From Candidatus Omnitrophota bacterium (lineage in GTDB: Bacteria; Omnitrophota; Gorgyraeia; Gorgyraeales; Gorgyraeaceae): a DNA stretch of 36,850 bases. How positions within the stretch are numbered: the first letter of the stretch is position 1; the number at the start of each line of letters is the position of its first letter. Shown one piece after another: positions 7,796-16,844 of the stretch. The stretch covers positions 1-36,850 of the forward strand of contig JAHJGB010000004.1 of assembly GCA_018824725.1 (NCBI GenBank), given 5' to 3'. The position numbers were made by a program, and so were the translations under genes. The notes under the pieces are model-generated. The model did no database searches. It had not been told where the DNA came from and saw only the letters and a program-made list of their open reading frames with translations.

Positions 7796-10402
7796 CTATA
7801 TCCAGATAATAATCCAGAGGCCATCTTTTCCGGTTACAATATCAGAGTGCCAGTCTATATTTTTCCCTGCATCCCAATCCAGATAAAATATCTTGAAGAC
7901 ATGTGAGCACAGCCTTTCAGCATTATTGACTATCTCCTTTCCCGCATCAGGAAAGAGCCTCATGAATTCCTGCTGCATATTCTTAAAATTATCTGATTCA
8001 AAATAAAACTTTGATTTACTGTATTCTTGTGCCATGACGCTTTCCAACCTTACGCCTTTTTTTGTAATCCTCGCGATATTAGACATAGTTGCCCTGAAGA
8101 AACGATGCATTATCTCCTGGAGCGACATGCATGATAACCTTCTGCAGTACCAGGCTATTTTACAAAAACCTGCTGTTTTTCTGCGCCTCTGGATAAGTAA
8201 TGCTTCATACTCCCTATAAAATTTTTCCATAACGCGGTCTAACCTGAACGTGGAATTTATTTTCTCAGCGCCTTTATTCCCCATCCTGTCTCTTAACTCT
8301 TTATCCTTAAGCAATCTTACGATCTTTCTTTTCATCTCATCAGTATCGCCAGGGTTTATCAAAAATCCGTTTACTCCATCTTCAACAGCTTCAGGTATGC
8401 CACCTACGCGCGTAGTGACCACAGCTAACCCCCTTCCCATAGCTTCAAGTATGGCTATGGGAAGTCCTTCGTTATAAGAAGGCAGCAGAAATACATCGGC
8501 GTTTTCAAGGAGTTTGTCCAGTTCAGGCCTTTCAAGCCATCCTAATAAATGCACGTTTTCCTCTATGCCTTTTTCTCTGCATATCCTGGCTATCTTTTTT
8601 ATATCCCCGTCTCCAGCAAGATAAAAACACACCCCGGGGACCTCTTGTTTGACAGATGAAACTATGTTTAAAATATCGTACGTACCTTTGCGCCTGCCCA
8701 GGCAACCTGATGTGACAACGTTCAATCCCAAACTGCGCCTGTCTCTGGTAAGAAAATTAATATTTGCCCCGGGCATAGGATGCGGTATTATCCTAATATT
8801 CCTGTTATCGGTCATTCCGCTTATGGCAGAAAACCACGTCTTTGAAAGAACCACTATGGCGTCAGTCATGTTCAGCATCTTTCTTATGAACCATTTCCCA
8901 AGGGCATTGCTTCCAGCGTAAAACAGATCAAAAGACGAAGCGTGCATGTGAAACAAAACCTTTTTCCCGAATGCCTTCGATATTAAAAGTATTACTGCCT
9001 TTCTATAGAAGCTCCCGTACGATGAACTGCCTATATGAACCACTCTGATCCTTCTGTCAGACAACATAATCATTAAAAATTCCGTGACGCTCTTTATGAA
9101 AAATAAAACCTTCGCCGGGATGCTTCCGTCAATGGTAGTGGAATGGTACCTTGCGTCAAACCTCTCGGAGCCTTCAATGCCTCCGAGGTAATACTTTGCA
9201 AAAGACGATACGCCTCCCTTTACTTCCAGCGAAGGGCCTGACATAAGTATGCGCACCTTCTTGTTTTCCCTGGTGCAAGGATTTGCCCTGTTATTCAGCT
9301 CAATAAAAATTTTCTCCATATTGGCTGTCTGGGATTTTACGGAAAATTTTTCCGTAACTATCTTCCTGCCATTAAGCCCTATTTTCTCAGCCAGCCCAGG
9401 ATTACGCATAAGCCCTGTCACAGCCATTGCAAGCATGCCAGGGTTTTCAGCAGGCACCAGTATGCCTGATCCACTGTCAGTTATAATCTCTGATATCCCG
9501 CCTACGTCAGTGGCAACAACCGGTTTTGAAGCTGCCATGTATTCAAGGACAGCCAGAGGTAGGGATTCAACCCTGGAAGACAATACCGCTACATCAAATA
9601 CTGAAATAACATTGGGTATATCGTCTCTTTCTCCTAAAAATAAAACCTTTCCCGAAATGCCCAGTTTCTTGCACAGGCTTTCCAGATAAGGCCTTTTTTC
9701 TCCATCCCCGACAATTATAAACTTAGCATCAGGCTCCATGGATGAAACAATCCTCGCAGACCTCAGGAAAACATCGTATGCCTTTTCATGGACAAGCCTT
9801 CCCACCATGCCTATAATCTTTTCACTTTTAGAAATGCCGAGGGTTTTCTTTAACCCATCTGTATTTTTATTTCCGCTGAATTTCGAGATATCTATACCGT
9901 TCTGAATCAAAAAGAGTTTGGCCCTGTTTAACCCATATTCTTTTACCATAGAATCTATCCTGGCCTGGGATACAATTCCTATGCCTTGCAATCCCGGCAA
10001 TACAAGCCTGTAAATCATGTCTGTCTTGGTTCTGGCCAGAAAACCCGGTTTTCTCATATTATGTATAAATGTCACAACGCAGGAAACCCTGGAAAACTTC
10101 GTGCATATAAATCCCCAGAATAAAGCGAGAGGAGAACTTTCTATACACAATATATCTGGTTTTTCCAGCCTGATCATGCGGGAAAGCCTGTAAATCACCC
10201 TCAGGTCATATTTATTTTTCATCATGCTATGGTTTAAATCTACGCCTTCAGAAATAAGCGCCTCTCCTATTTTTCCAGGCCCGTACAAACAGCATACCTT
10301 TTTAGTAAACATAGAGCTGTCAAGATGCCTTACTGTTTCATAAAACATCTTCTCTGCCCCGCCGATATTCAATGTTGAATTAAGAAAAAGTATCTTTTTC
10401 AT
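7796..10402 (-). CDS. Tandem GT4-GT4 glycosyltransferase fused to a heparinase II/III N-terminal fragment
   Basis: Three blocks lie in one frame. Residues 1-375 are a GT4 with NIGGAEKMFYE, GMVGRLVHEKAYDVFL and an EX7E motif in SRVESLPLAVLEYM. Residues 383-745 are a second GT4 starting at GPSLEVKGGVSSFAKYY, with CLGRRKGTYDIL and EGLPIAILEAM. From about 748 the sequence (KIAWYCRRLSCMSLQEIMHR, later IDWHSDIVTGK) is the N-terminal alpha-helical part of heparinase II/III proteins. Residues 860-868 are out of frame after a one-base loss near 7826-7829. Restoring one A gives GKRWPLDYY and joins the next gene, for about 1,423 residues in all. An internal GTG at residue 383 could start GT2 separately. 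The gene starts 7 bases after the DUF362 gene. Confidence 0.85.
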   Translation of the reverse strand: MKKILFLNSTLNIGGAEKMFYETVRHLDSSMFTKKVCCLYGPGKIGEALISEGVDLNHSMMKNKYDLRVIYRLSRMIRLEKPDILCIESSPLALFWGFICTKFSRVSCVVTFIHNMRKPGFLARTKTDMIYRLVLPGLQGIGIVSQARIDSMVKEYGLNRAKLFLIQNGIDISKFSGNKNTDGLKKTLGISKSEKIIGMVGRLVHEKAYDVFLRSARIVSSMEPDAKFIIVGDGEKRPYLESLCKKLGISGKVLFLGERDDIPNVISVFDVAVLSSRVESLPLAVLEYMAASKPVVATDVGGISEIITDSGSGILVPAENPGMLAMAVTGLMRNPGLAEKIGLNGRKIVTEKFSVKSQTANMEKIFIELNNRANPCTRENKKVRILMSGPSLEVKGGVSSFAKYYLGGIEGSERFDARYHSTTIDGSIPAKVLFFIKSVTEFLMIMLSDRRIRVVHIGSSSYGSFYRKAVILLISKAFGKKVLFHMHASSFDLFYAGSNALGKWFIRKMLNMTDAIVVLSKTWFSAISGMTDNRNIRIIPHPMPGANINFLTRDRRSLGLNVVTSGCLGRRKGTYDILNIVSSVKQEVPGVCFYLAGDGDIKKIARICREKGIEENVHLLGWLERPELDKLLENADVFLLPSYNEGLPIAILEAMGRGLAVVTTRVGGIPEAVEDGVNGFLINPGDTDEMKRKIVRLLKDKELRDRMGNKGAEKINSTFRLDRVMEKFYREYEALLIQRRRKTAGFCKIAWYCRRLSCMSLQEIMHRFFRATMSNIARITKKGVRLESVMAQEYSKSKFYFESDNFKNMQQEFMRLFPDAGKEIVNNAERLCSHVFKIFYLDWDAGKNIDWHSDIVTGKDGLWIIIWI

Positions 10403-10409
10403 CTTTTAT

Positions 10410-11792
10410 CTATGCCTCTATGTGGCCTTTCCATCCGTAATGCGGCTTGAAATCCAGGTATCTGCCTGTAAAATCAAAAATATTTCCGTTCCAATCTTTA
10501 ATATTTGAAACACAATTTATATCCCTGGGCCCTGTGTTTATGTTTTTAAACTTGGGCACCTTCATCGGATCAAAACCCATGACCCGGGTTACAGTCATAT
10601 CTACCTTTAATCCTTCAAAGCCAGCTGCTAAAACCCCGCATGGTTTAGGCGTCGGATTTGTAGGGCCGTCTGCCTCGCCGCCTACAATGCCGTCCACTAT
10701 TACAAAACACTTGCGCTGTTCATTCTTTGTTATCTTGCCGTTTTTATCAGAACATTTGGTTATATGCCCAAGGTCTAAAATAGTTCTCCAAATAATATCG
10801 TTCCCATACCAATTTCCGGCATGCACAGTAGCTTCTGTAACACCGGCAATCTGCCTGAGAGTGTCCCTCAAAGGCTTGGCCAGATTAATTATATTTATTA
10901 AAAACTTTTTAACCCTGTCTTTAAGGCTCAGCTTATTCTTATTATTGCCTGCAGCAGGTTCACTTGAATGCGGCAGCCAATTCCTGTCGCCTGTAATCCC
11001 TACGATATTCTTAAGCGCCAGGGTAACCCCGGCTCTTTTATGCGTCTTCATCTTTGGGAGGTTTATAATCACGTCCGCGCTCAAAAATGTATTAGAGATA
11101 AGGTATTCGTCTCTTTTTTCATTGTGGTGCAGATTCATGACATCCACCTTACATTCAGAACCCCTGAATGATTTATAATCCAATTTGTCTTTTTTAAAAG
11201 CACTTAAGCCGCCTAAATCCACAACGCTATAGCCTAAAGGGTCTCCTATTAGCTTATCTCTATGAATTATTTCCTCGCCTTTTTTTATAACCTTTTCCTG
11301 TCTCAAGTCACATACCTCTATGTCAAAACCTGCTTTTTCTTTATAGAATCTCCGGATTTCATACAGGCCTGTGAGGTTTGCTATCTTTCCAAAATCCGCG
11401 TCATCCATGGGGCCATCTGCGACAATAATCCTTCCTTTTCCTTTCAACGCAATATAAACATAGTCCACGGCTGCCCTTATCACTGACCCATGCGTAATCA
11501 AGCCTTTAGCCCCGCCCCTCTCATTAAAGTGCCTCATAAAATTAGGCTTCAATAAAACTATGTTTCCTGGGAATATAAAAGATCCGAATGGATTCCAGGA
11601 TTTTTTGCCGAAATTTTCAGCATCAAGGCCCAAAAGCAGTAACAGCTGCCTCAGGGATCCATACGCCTCGTTGTTTTTATCTATCCTTTTATCCGCAAAC
11701 GGATATTCCGGAAAAATAGCATTTGGGAAATAAGGCGGCTTCTCCGAATAAGATAATTTATTCTGTTTATATATACTTACATCCGGCTGCAT
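10410..11792 (-). CDS. DUF362 domain protein of the EPS locus
   Basis: A 460-residue DUF362-family protein. Family-like blocks are VLLKPNFM, ADVIINLPKMKTHKRAGVTLALKNIVG, and FVIVDGIVGGEADGPTNPTPKPCGVLAAG. The cysteine cluster of the ferredoxin-linked members is not seen, so this is a stand-alone version. I infer a cytoplasmic protein because no signal peptide or membrane helix is apparent. The ATG at 11792 has GGGAG six bases upstream and begins just after the 11818-12113 repeat element. The biochemical role of the family is not established. Its place between sugar-modifying and glycosyltransferase genes suggests a job in EPS assembly. Confidence 0.85.
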   Translation of the reverse strand: MQPDVSIYKQNKLSYSEKPPYFPNAIFPEYPFADKRIDKNNEAYGSLRQLLLLLGLDAENFGKKSWNPFGSFIFPGNIVLLKPNFMRHFNERGGAKGLITHGSVIRAAVDYVYIALKGKGRIIVADGPMDDADFGKIANLTGLYEIRRFYKEKAGFDIEVCDLRQEKVIKKGEEIIHRDKLIGDPLGYSVVDLGGLSAFKKDKLDYKSFRGSECKVDVMNLHHNEKRDEYLISNTFLSADVIINLPKMKTHKRAGVTLALKNIVGITGDRNWLPHSSEPAAGNNKNKLSLKDRVKKFLINIINLAKPLRDTLRQIAGVTEATVHAGNWYGNDIIWRTILDLGHITKCSDKNGKITKNEQRKCFVIVDGIVGGEADGPTNPTPKPCGVLAAGFEGLKVDMTVTRVMGFDPMKVPKFKNINTGPRDINCVSNIKDWNGNIFDFTGRYLDFKPHYGWKGHIEA

Positions 11793-11817
11793 ATATGCTC
11801 CCTGGTACTATTTTGGA

Positions 11818-12113
11818 TAGTTACATTATGGTTCTTTCCGTCTGGCAGGCCTACGAAAAGACGCCCCTCGCTTCGCTCGGGACTTGTCATAATCATGAGA
11901 ACTTGTCGAGGGGCGCTCAAACGCCCCAGCGATGCACCCTTCGCTCCGCGCCAATTCTCGTCCTTCGTCGCGGAGTTTACCCTGAACATAAGCGAAGGGC
12001 TCCTCAGGACCAGGTCGATTTTTAACGAAACGTCTGGGCTCACCATGCCTGCTCGAATCGGCGAGGCTTTTCTTTAGGCCCGCCAGCCGGAAATAATAAC
12101 GAAACGTAATCTA
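11818..12113. mobile_element. MITE-like element with terminal inverted repeats, filling the 334-bp intergenic gap
   Basis: The left arm TTTCCGTCTGGCAGGCCTA (11835-11853) matches the reverse complement of the right arm (12075-12093) at 17 of 19 bases. A further GAAAAG matches inward, and a looser TAG(A)TTAC match extends outward to 11818 and 12113. Inside are nested stems CGCCCCTCG/CGAGGGGCG (11862-11870 with 11907-11915), CCCTTCGCT/AGCGAAGGG (11937-11945 with 11991-11999) and CTCCGCG/CGCGGAG (11944-11950 with 11969-11975). No transposase or believable gene is present. I see no clear target-site duplication. It separates the deacetylase from the DUF362 gene. Confidence 0.7.
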
Positions 12114-12126
12114 ACATAAATACTCC

Positions 12127-13059
12127 TCAATGAGTTTTAAACGCGCTTAAACTTATCCTGTCCGCCAAAAAGCTTGTCCTTAGAGCAGGGCCTGCGCATA
12201 TAGAGGCCAATGCAAACCTGTCAGCATTTTTATGATTAAATCCTTTAAACCCCGCTCTCGCATATCCAAAGCCTGCTCTTTTAGCAAGATTCTTTATCCT
12301 TTCATCATATATCCCGAAAGGATATGAAAATCCCCTGACTTCTTCGCCTAAATTTTCTTCTAATACCTTCTTTGAACCCCCTAGCTCTTCCGCCACTTCT
12401 TCATCGCTTAATAAACACAGATTCCTATGCGTCTTTGTATGAGAACCGAAATCGATCCCATCTTCCTTCATTTTTCTGATCTCTTCCCATCCAAGCATCA
12501 AATTGGACTTCGCTTTTTTTAATAATGATGCCTTGTCTTCCATCTCTTTAATTCTACGCTGGATTTCCGATTCTTCCTCTGTCCTCAGTGCAGCGTTAAT
12601 CCGGTCTGTTGCATGTTCATTATAAGATGTTGCGTTAAAAACTCTGTCCCACCAGAATACAGGGTTTTTGCCTATATAATCTGTCGTTAAAAATATTGTC
12701 GCAGGCACTTTATATTTCTTCAGCACATGGTACGCATAGAGATAATTATCCATATACCCATCGTCCAGATTTACAGAAACGTAAATCTCTTTCTCTTTTT
12801 TTTCATAAATATTTTTCAAGCCTTCTGTCATAGGCATTATCTTAAAATTATCTTTTATAAATTTAATATGCTGTTCAAAGATATCTATGGGCGTGGCCAT
12901 GTATGGCCTGCCATTGCCCGAAGGACATGTCCTGTGATACGCAAGTATGAAGAACGCGGGATATTTACAAATACAGCTGATCCTTAGTAAAGGCCCGCAT
13001 ATCCCAAGCCGATAGAACATTTCTTTGGCTATATCTTTGGCGCTTTGCTTTATCCCCAT
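12127..13059 (-). CDS. Polysaccharide deacetylase (NodB homology, CE4)
   Basis: A metal-dependent N- or O-deacetylase acting on an EPS sugar. The NodB core shows AYHRTC, NLDDGYMDNY (the Asp pair, with Leu where Phe is usual), SHTKTHRNL (the two metal-binding His) and FSYPFGIYDE. A helical insert with charged residues lies between the first two motifs. I chose the ATG at 13059 because AAAGGAT stands nine bases upstream. The longer open frame begins inside the upstream gene. The start overlaps the GNAT/FemAB gene by 10 bases. No signal peptide is obvious, so action on cytoplasmic, lipid-linked intermediates is possible. It is the last gene before the 11818-12113 element. Confidence 0.88.
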   Translation of the reverse strand: MGIKQSAKDIAKEMFYRLGICGPLLRISCICKYPAFFILAYHRTCPSGNGRPYMATPIDIFEQHIKFIKDNFKIMPMTEGLKNIYEKKEKEIYVSVNLDDGYMDNYLYAYHVLKKYKVPATIFLTTDYIGKNPVFWWDRVFNATSYNEHATDRINAALRTEEESEIQRRIKEMEDKASLLKKAKSNLMLGWEEIRKMKEDGIDFGSHTKTHRNLCLLSDEEVAEELGGSKKVLEENLGEEVRGFSYPFGIYDERIKNLAKRAGFGYARAGFKGFNHKNADRFALASICAGPALRTSFLADRISLSAFKTH

Positions 13060-14195
13060 TTCAATATATCCTTTAGCTTCATCCACATAGCGTGAAGTAC
13101 TTTTATATTCTTTAAGCACGGCATGACCCTGGACTGCAACAAATATAAAAACTTCTGGTAAGGTTTGTTTTTGAAAACCCTTACCCTGTTATGTTCCCTG
13201 AAATTCTGTGTGAATCTGGTTTTCCAGGAATCTTCTCCTCTTGCAAGATCAAACTCAGCTATACCCCTTGAGCCTGAATCTTTTAATGCCCATAGTATAA
13301 GCATTGTGCCTGCTGAAATAGCGGAATGATTTTTATCAAACGCAAGGCTGTAATTATAAGACCTTCCGCCGTATAAATAGTTATAGATATAGGCAATCGG
13401 CTTTTTATCCAAAGTAAGAATTGAAAAATCTATCCATCTGTTCTTTGAGAATTTATCCAATATCTCTCTGTGAAAACCCCTAGTATCGTCTTTTAAAAAA
13501 ATACCGCTTTGTTTTTTGGCCTTCCAGCTTCTGTCTTCTATGGTTTTAGCTTTTGAAAATATCTCCTCTACGTTAATATCCTCGCTTAGATACCTTTGGA
13601 ACTCCAGGTTTAAATATATGCCTTTATTATTTATTTTCTTTTCCTTCGTAAACAACCTTTCTAATTTTTTAGAAAACTTCCGAACGGAGAAATCTTTATC
13701 CTTGTCAAAATTTATAAAAAAGTTCTTTTTGACAGGCCCCATTATATTTACAAACCCTTTTTCTTTAATATAACTTTCCATGCATTCCAAATTGCCTGTA
13801 TACTCTGCCAATTCCTGAAGGTCTATCAAATCCCATTCTTTTTTCATAGACATAAGATAATTAAAGATAACTTTTATCATTTCTTTTTTATCCCCATCCA
13901 GGATAAAATCCATCCTGTCAGAAATAGACGTGCCTATAAAAGAAACTATCCTTACAGGCAATCCAAAATATTTATCTTTCTTTATCGCTAACGGGGCTAT
14001 GCCTACCAAATCACACCCATCAAAAACATTCAATATCAAAAGTCTGTCACCGGAGTAAAAATACTTTATACAGCTGGCTATCCAATCATGGGTCAGAAAT
14101 ACATTATCCGCCCTGCTTCTGGACAATAGGTCTTCCCATTCTGCTTTGCAATCCATAAATTTTTTATAATCTGAAACCTCGATTATTTTCATCAT
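13050..14195 (-). CDS. GNAT/FemAB-like protein (CelD/BcsL family)
   Basis: A predicted acyltransferase of the CelD/BcsL (GNAT-fold) family often found in EPS and cellulose loci. The order is typical: an N-terminal part with EWEDLLSRS and NVFLTHDWI, a middle lysine-rich stretch, and a C-terminal GNAT part with IAYIYNYLYGGRSYNYSLAFDK, GTMLILWALKDS and EFDLARGEDSWKTRF. I place the start at 14195 (an ATGATG pair) because AAAGG lies five bases upstream, just inside the end of the GT4 gene. Only one base separates that stop from the ATG. The acyl donor and acceptor sugar are unknown. Confidence 0.82.
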   Translation of the reverse strand: MMKIIEVSDYKKFMDCKAEWEDLLSRSRADNVFLTHDWIASCIKYFYSGDRLLILNVFDGCDLVGIAPLAIKKDKYFGLPVRIVSFIGTSISDRMDFILDGDKKEMIKVIFNYLMSMKKEWDLIDLQELAEYTGNLECMESYIKEKGFVNIMGPVKKNFFINFDKDKDFSVRKFSKKLERLFTKEKKINNKGIYLNLEFQRYLSEDINVEEIFSKAKTIEDRSWKAKKQSGIFLKDDTRGFHREILDKFSKNRWIDFSILTLDKKPIAYIYNYLYGGRSYNYSLAFDKNHSAISAGTMLILWALKDSGSRGIAEFDLARGEDSWKTRFTQNFREHNRVRVFKNKPYQKFLYLLQSRVMPCLKNIKVLHAMWMKLKDILKWG

Positions 14196-14196
14196 G

Positions 14197-15342
14197 TCAA
14201 CCTTTATACACTTCGTTGTATATCGTATAAAGCTTTTCACTCACTTGCCTTACCCTGTTATTTTTAGAAATCTTGTCTTTGGCATGAGCGCCAAGTTCTC
14301 TGCGTAATCTGCTATTCTTTATAAATAAAGAAATCTTGTCAGCGAGCGCCCTGTAATCATTCTTTTCTATTAAAAATCCATTTTTGCCGTCATCTATAAT
14401 GTAAGGTATGCCGCCTACCTTCGTAGCCACTATGGCTTTTCCGCCTGCCATTGCCTGTAAAAGCGCAACAGGTGCCACGTCCTGTTGCGAAGGGAATGCA
14501 AATACGCAAGCCTTTTGATATTCTTCTCTCAGTTCGTTATCATTCAGATGGCCTAAAAAATTTATATGCCTTTCCAGGCCGCTCTTTTTTATAAATATGG
14601 TTACCCTGGAATAAAACTCCTTACCAGAAACAGGCCCTGCTATCCTGAGTTTTATTTCAGGAAAAACCAGCTTCAATACATCCATGGCCTCCAGGATTGT
14701 CATTATGCCTTTTGCCTCGCATACATTGCCTACAAATAAGACTCTGGCATTTTCTTCTGCGCTATTATCTATATTGAAAAATGTATCAGATACAGGATTA
14801 TCCAGCTCCCAAATCTTCATCTGTTTAAACCCTGCCAGGTGCTCTCCGGCATAAGGGTTGTTTATAACAATATTCTCCACCCTTTTTAAACACCTCTTGT
14901 ATATGCAATCCTGCAGATACGCCCTTATGCTATCAGGGATATTATGGCGAACGCCCCACTGTCCGTTTCTTATGCCATGGGTGCTTACGATTACTTTTTT
15001 ATGCCCGCTATCCAGGGCTGCCAGGGTTTCGTAGCCGAAACAATGCGTATGCACAATATCAGGCTTGATCTCGCGTATCTTTTTGCATATCCTCTTTCTT
15101 GTGTTGGAATAAAGCGTTATATTCCCGAAAATTTTATCCTGAGGCACTGCGTGCACATTGACCCCGCTGGATTCCCAGTCCATATCTTTATCTATAAAAT
15201 GGCTGGCTGTCACAATATGCATATCCAGGTCTTTGAATTTTAAAAGCCCTTTAACCAGGTTCACTATTACTGCCTGGATCCCGCCGTTTATGCTGTTAAC
15301 TTTATTATCAATAGGATATGGCCCTAATATCGCTACTTTCAT
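14197..15342 (-). CDS. Glycosyltransferase family 4 with altered EX7E motif
   Basis: A GT-B glycosyltransferase of 381 residues for repeat-unit extension. The N-terminal acceptor domain has INGGIQAVIVNLVKGLL and IVHTHCFGYETL. The C-terminal donor domain has VLFVGNVCEAKGIMTILEAMD and GGKAIVATKVGGIPYIIDDGKNGFL. The usual EX7E donor-binding pair reads D and Q in QDVAPVALLQAMA, which is unusual and may change catalysis or donor choice. It starts as ATGA overlapping the flippase stop (15339-15342) and is followed closely by the GNAT gene. Confidence 0.9.
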   Translation of the reverse strand: MKVAILGPYPIDNKVNSINGGIQAVIVNLVKGLLKFKDLDMHIVTASHFIDKDMDWESSGVNVHAVPQDKIFGNITLYSNTRKRICKKIREIKPDIVHTHCFGYETLAALDSGHKKVIVSTHGIRNGQWGVRHNIPDSIRAYLQDCIYKRCLKRVENIVINNPYAGEHLAGFKQMKIWELDNPVSDTFFNIDNSAEENARVLFVGNVCEAKGIMTILEAMDVLKLVFPEIKLRIAGPVSGKEFYSRVTIFIKKSGLERHINFLGHLNDNELREEYQKACVFAFPSQQDVAPVALLQAMAGGKAIVATKVGGIPYIIDDGKNGFLIEKNDYRALADKISLFIKNSRLRRELGAHAKDKISKNNRVRQVSEKLYTIYNEVYKG

Positions 15343-16844
15343 ATCTCTGACCTCTTGATCTTTAAAAATCCCAGGATATCGGAAACTATGCCCGTTTTAT
15401 TTTCTGCAATATAAATTAAAGGCGCGCTGAAAATAAGTAATACTGCCAGCCTGGCGACTAGCCTCAGGCTATCTGAAAAAATACCCGGGGCATTGGTAAT
15501 AGCTATTTCGCTGAAAAATACTATTGTGGTTATGTATATGATCGGCGCGCATAAACCTGCCAGATACGCGAGACATTTAGCAGCGCTTTTTACATAGTGA
15601 TTCACGGCATATATGAAAATAACCGCGCCTATAAAGAAAAATGAAAATAAAAGCCCTAACGCAGAAGCTGTCACGCCGTAGCCTTTGTTTATAAAAACCA
15701 GGCTGGACAAGCCTCCTATGACTATTCCACTTAAATATACCGGTATTAGAAACTTCTGCTTGTTCATAGCTGTTATGAACGCATTTGATGTAGGCGCGAA
15801 AGAAATAAAAAATATACCTATGGATATGATAAAAAACGGGCATATGGCGGCAATATACTTTGCCAGAAAATGCCTTATAAAAAAAGCCGCTGTCATATAA
15901 TAAACTCCGATTATCACAGGAAACAATAAAACCATAACCTGGATGGGTTTGAATAAATATTTTTTCAATTCTAAAATATCATTGGTCTGACCGTATCTCT
16001 GATATATGTACGGCTCGAATGTCCTGTGTATGCTGTTCGGGAAATATGTCAAAAATCTTGTGGCCAGCATAGCCACAGAATAATATCCCAGGCTGACTTT
16101 TCCAAGTAAAGCCAGCACAATTATTGAAGGCACATTTATAACGCTAGAGTCCAGGAAATTTATGACTCCCAGAGGTAGGCCTATGTTTATCAGCCTGAGC
16201 ATCTCTTTGAAGTCAAAGCACAGGCTTACCTTGCATGGTTCTTTAAGCACAAGGTACACTAGTGTCAATAAGGGTATCAATATAGCGACTATATATACGC
16301 CGTAGATATTAAACCTCGGGACAATGGCCAATGTAAGCCCAACGCTTAAAAAAGCAAACCATATATTGGCCTTGGTAATCACTGTAAATTTCTTAAGCGC
16401 TATGACAACTGTCTGATAAAACTCAAAAATAGAAAATATAAAAGCAATCAAGGCTATTGTTACAAATCCTGCCAGCTCGTTAAATGAAATCTTCTGGCGC
16501 AATAAAAATGCTATAACCACCAACGAGAAGGAAAAAATAAAGCTTGTCACAAGGGCTATTGTAAACGCCACGTTCCTTGTCTTGCCCATATCCTCGTCAG
16601 AACACCTTCCATTTTGATACGGTATTTCCCTGTTCATGGCATTTAAAGAGCCGAGCCTTGCATATGCGCTGTAATTAAGGATTATATTCAAGCCTGACCA
16701 TAATCCGTACAAACCAGGGCCGAGTATCTTTGCGTTCAGGAATCCTCGCACAAAAAACAATATCTGGCTGATATATACCCCTCCTGAAAAAATAGAAGCG
16801 TTTCTGACTATGTTTTCCCTGTTACAAAGCTGTTTTTTTGCCAT
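15339..16844 (-). CDS. Wzx-type oligosaccharide flippase
   Basis: An inner-membrane protein of the MATE/MVF superfamily that turns lipid-linked repeat units to the periplasmic face. Its 501 residues hold about 12-14 hydrophobic segments along the whole length, starting with IFSGGVYISQILFFVRGFLNAKILGPGLYGLWSG in pieces typical of the family. The start at 16844 has AAAGGGA directly upstream, and the gene overlaps the Wzy-like gene by 23 bases. Position next to a polymerase-like gene supports a Wzx/Wzy pathway. The cargo is not predictable. Confidence 0.9.
   Translation of the reverse strand: MAKKQLCNRENIVRNASIFSGGVYISQILFFVRGFLNAKILGPGLYGLWSGLNIILNYSAYARLGSLNAMNREIPYQNGRCSDEDMGKTRNVAFTIALVTSFIFSFSLVVIAFLLRQKISFNELAGFVTIALIAFIFSIFEFYQTVVIALKKFTVITKANIWFAFLSVGLTLAIVPRFNIYGVYIVAILIPLLTLVYLVLKEPCKVSLCFDFKEMLRLINIGLPLGVINFLDSSVINVPSIIVLALLGKVSLGYYSVAMLATRFLTYFPNSIHRTFEPYIYQRYGQTNDILELKKYLFKPIQVMVLLFPVIIGVYYMTAAFFIRHFLAKYIAAICPFFIISIGIFFISFAPTSNAFITAMNKQKFLIPVYLSGIVIGGLSSLVFINKGYGVTASALGLLFSFFFIGAVIFIYAVNHYVKSAAKCLAYLAGLCAPIIYITTIVFFSEIAITNAPGIFSDSLRLVARLAVLLIFSAPLIYIAENKTGIVSDILGFLKIKRSEI

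Noticed and set aside
7820-7835. Programmed -1 frameshift between the GT4 fusion and the heparinase part
   Set aside because: The site GGA AAA GAT has no canonical X XXY YYZ slippery heptamer and I see no strong downstream stem. A mutation or sequence error is simpler.
11777-12046. 89-codon open frame on the minus strand
   Set aside because: It lies on the MITE-like element, has no protein-like pattern, and overlaps the DUF362 start.
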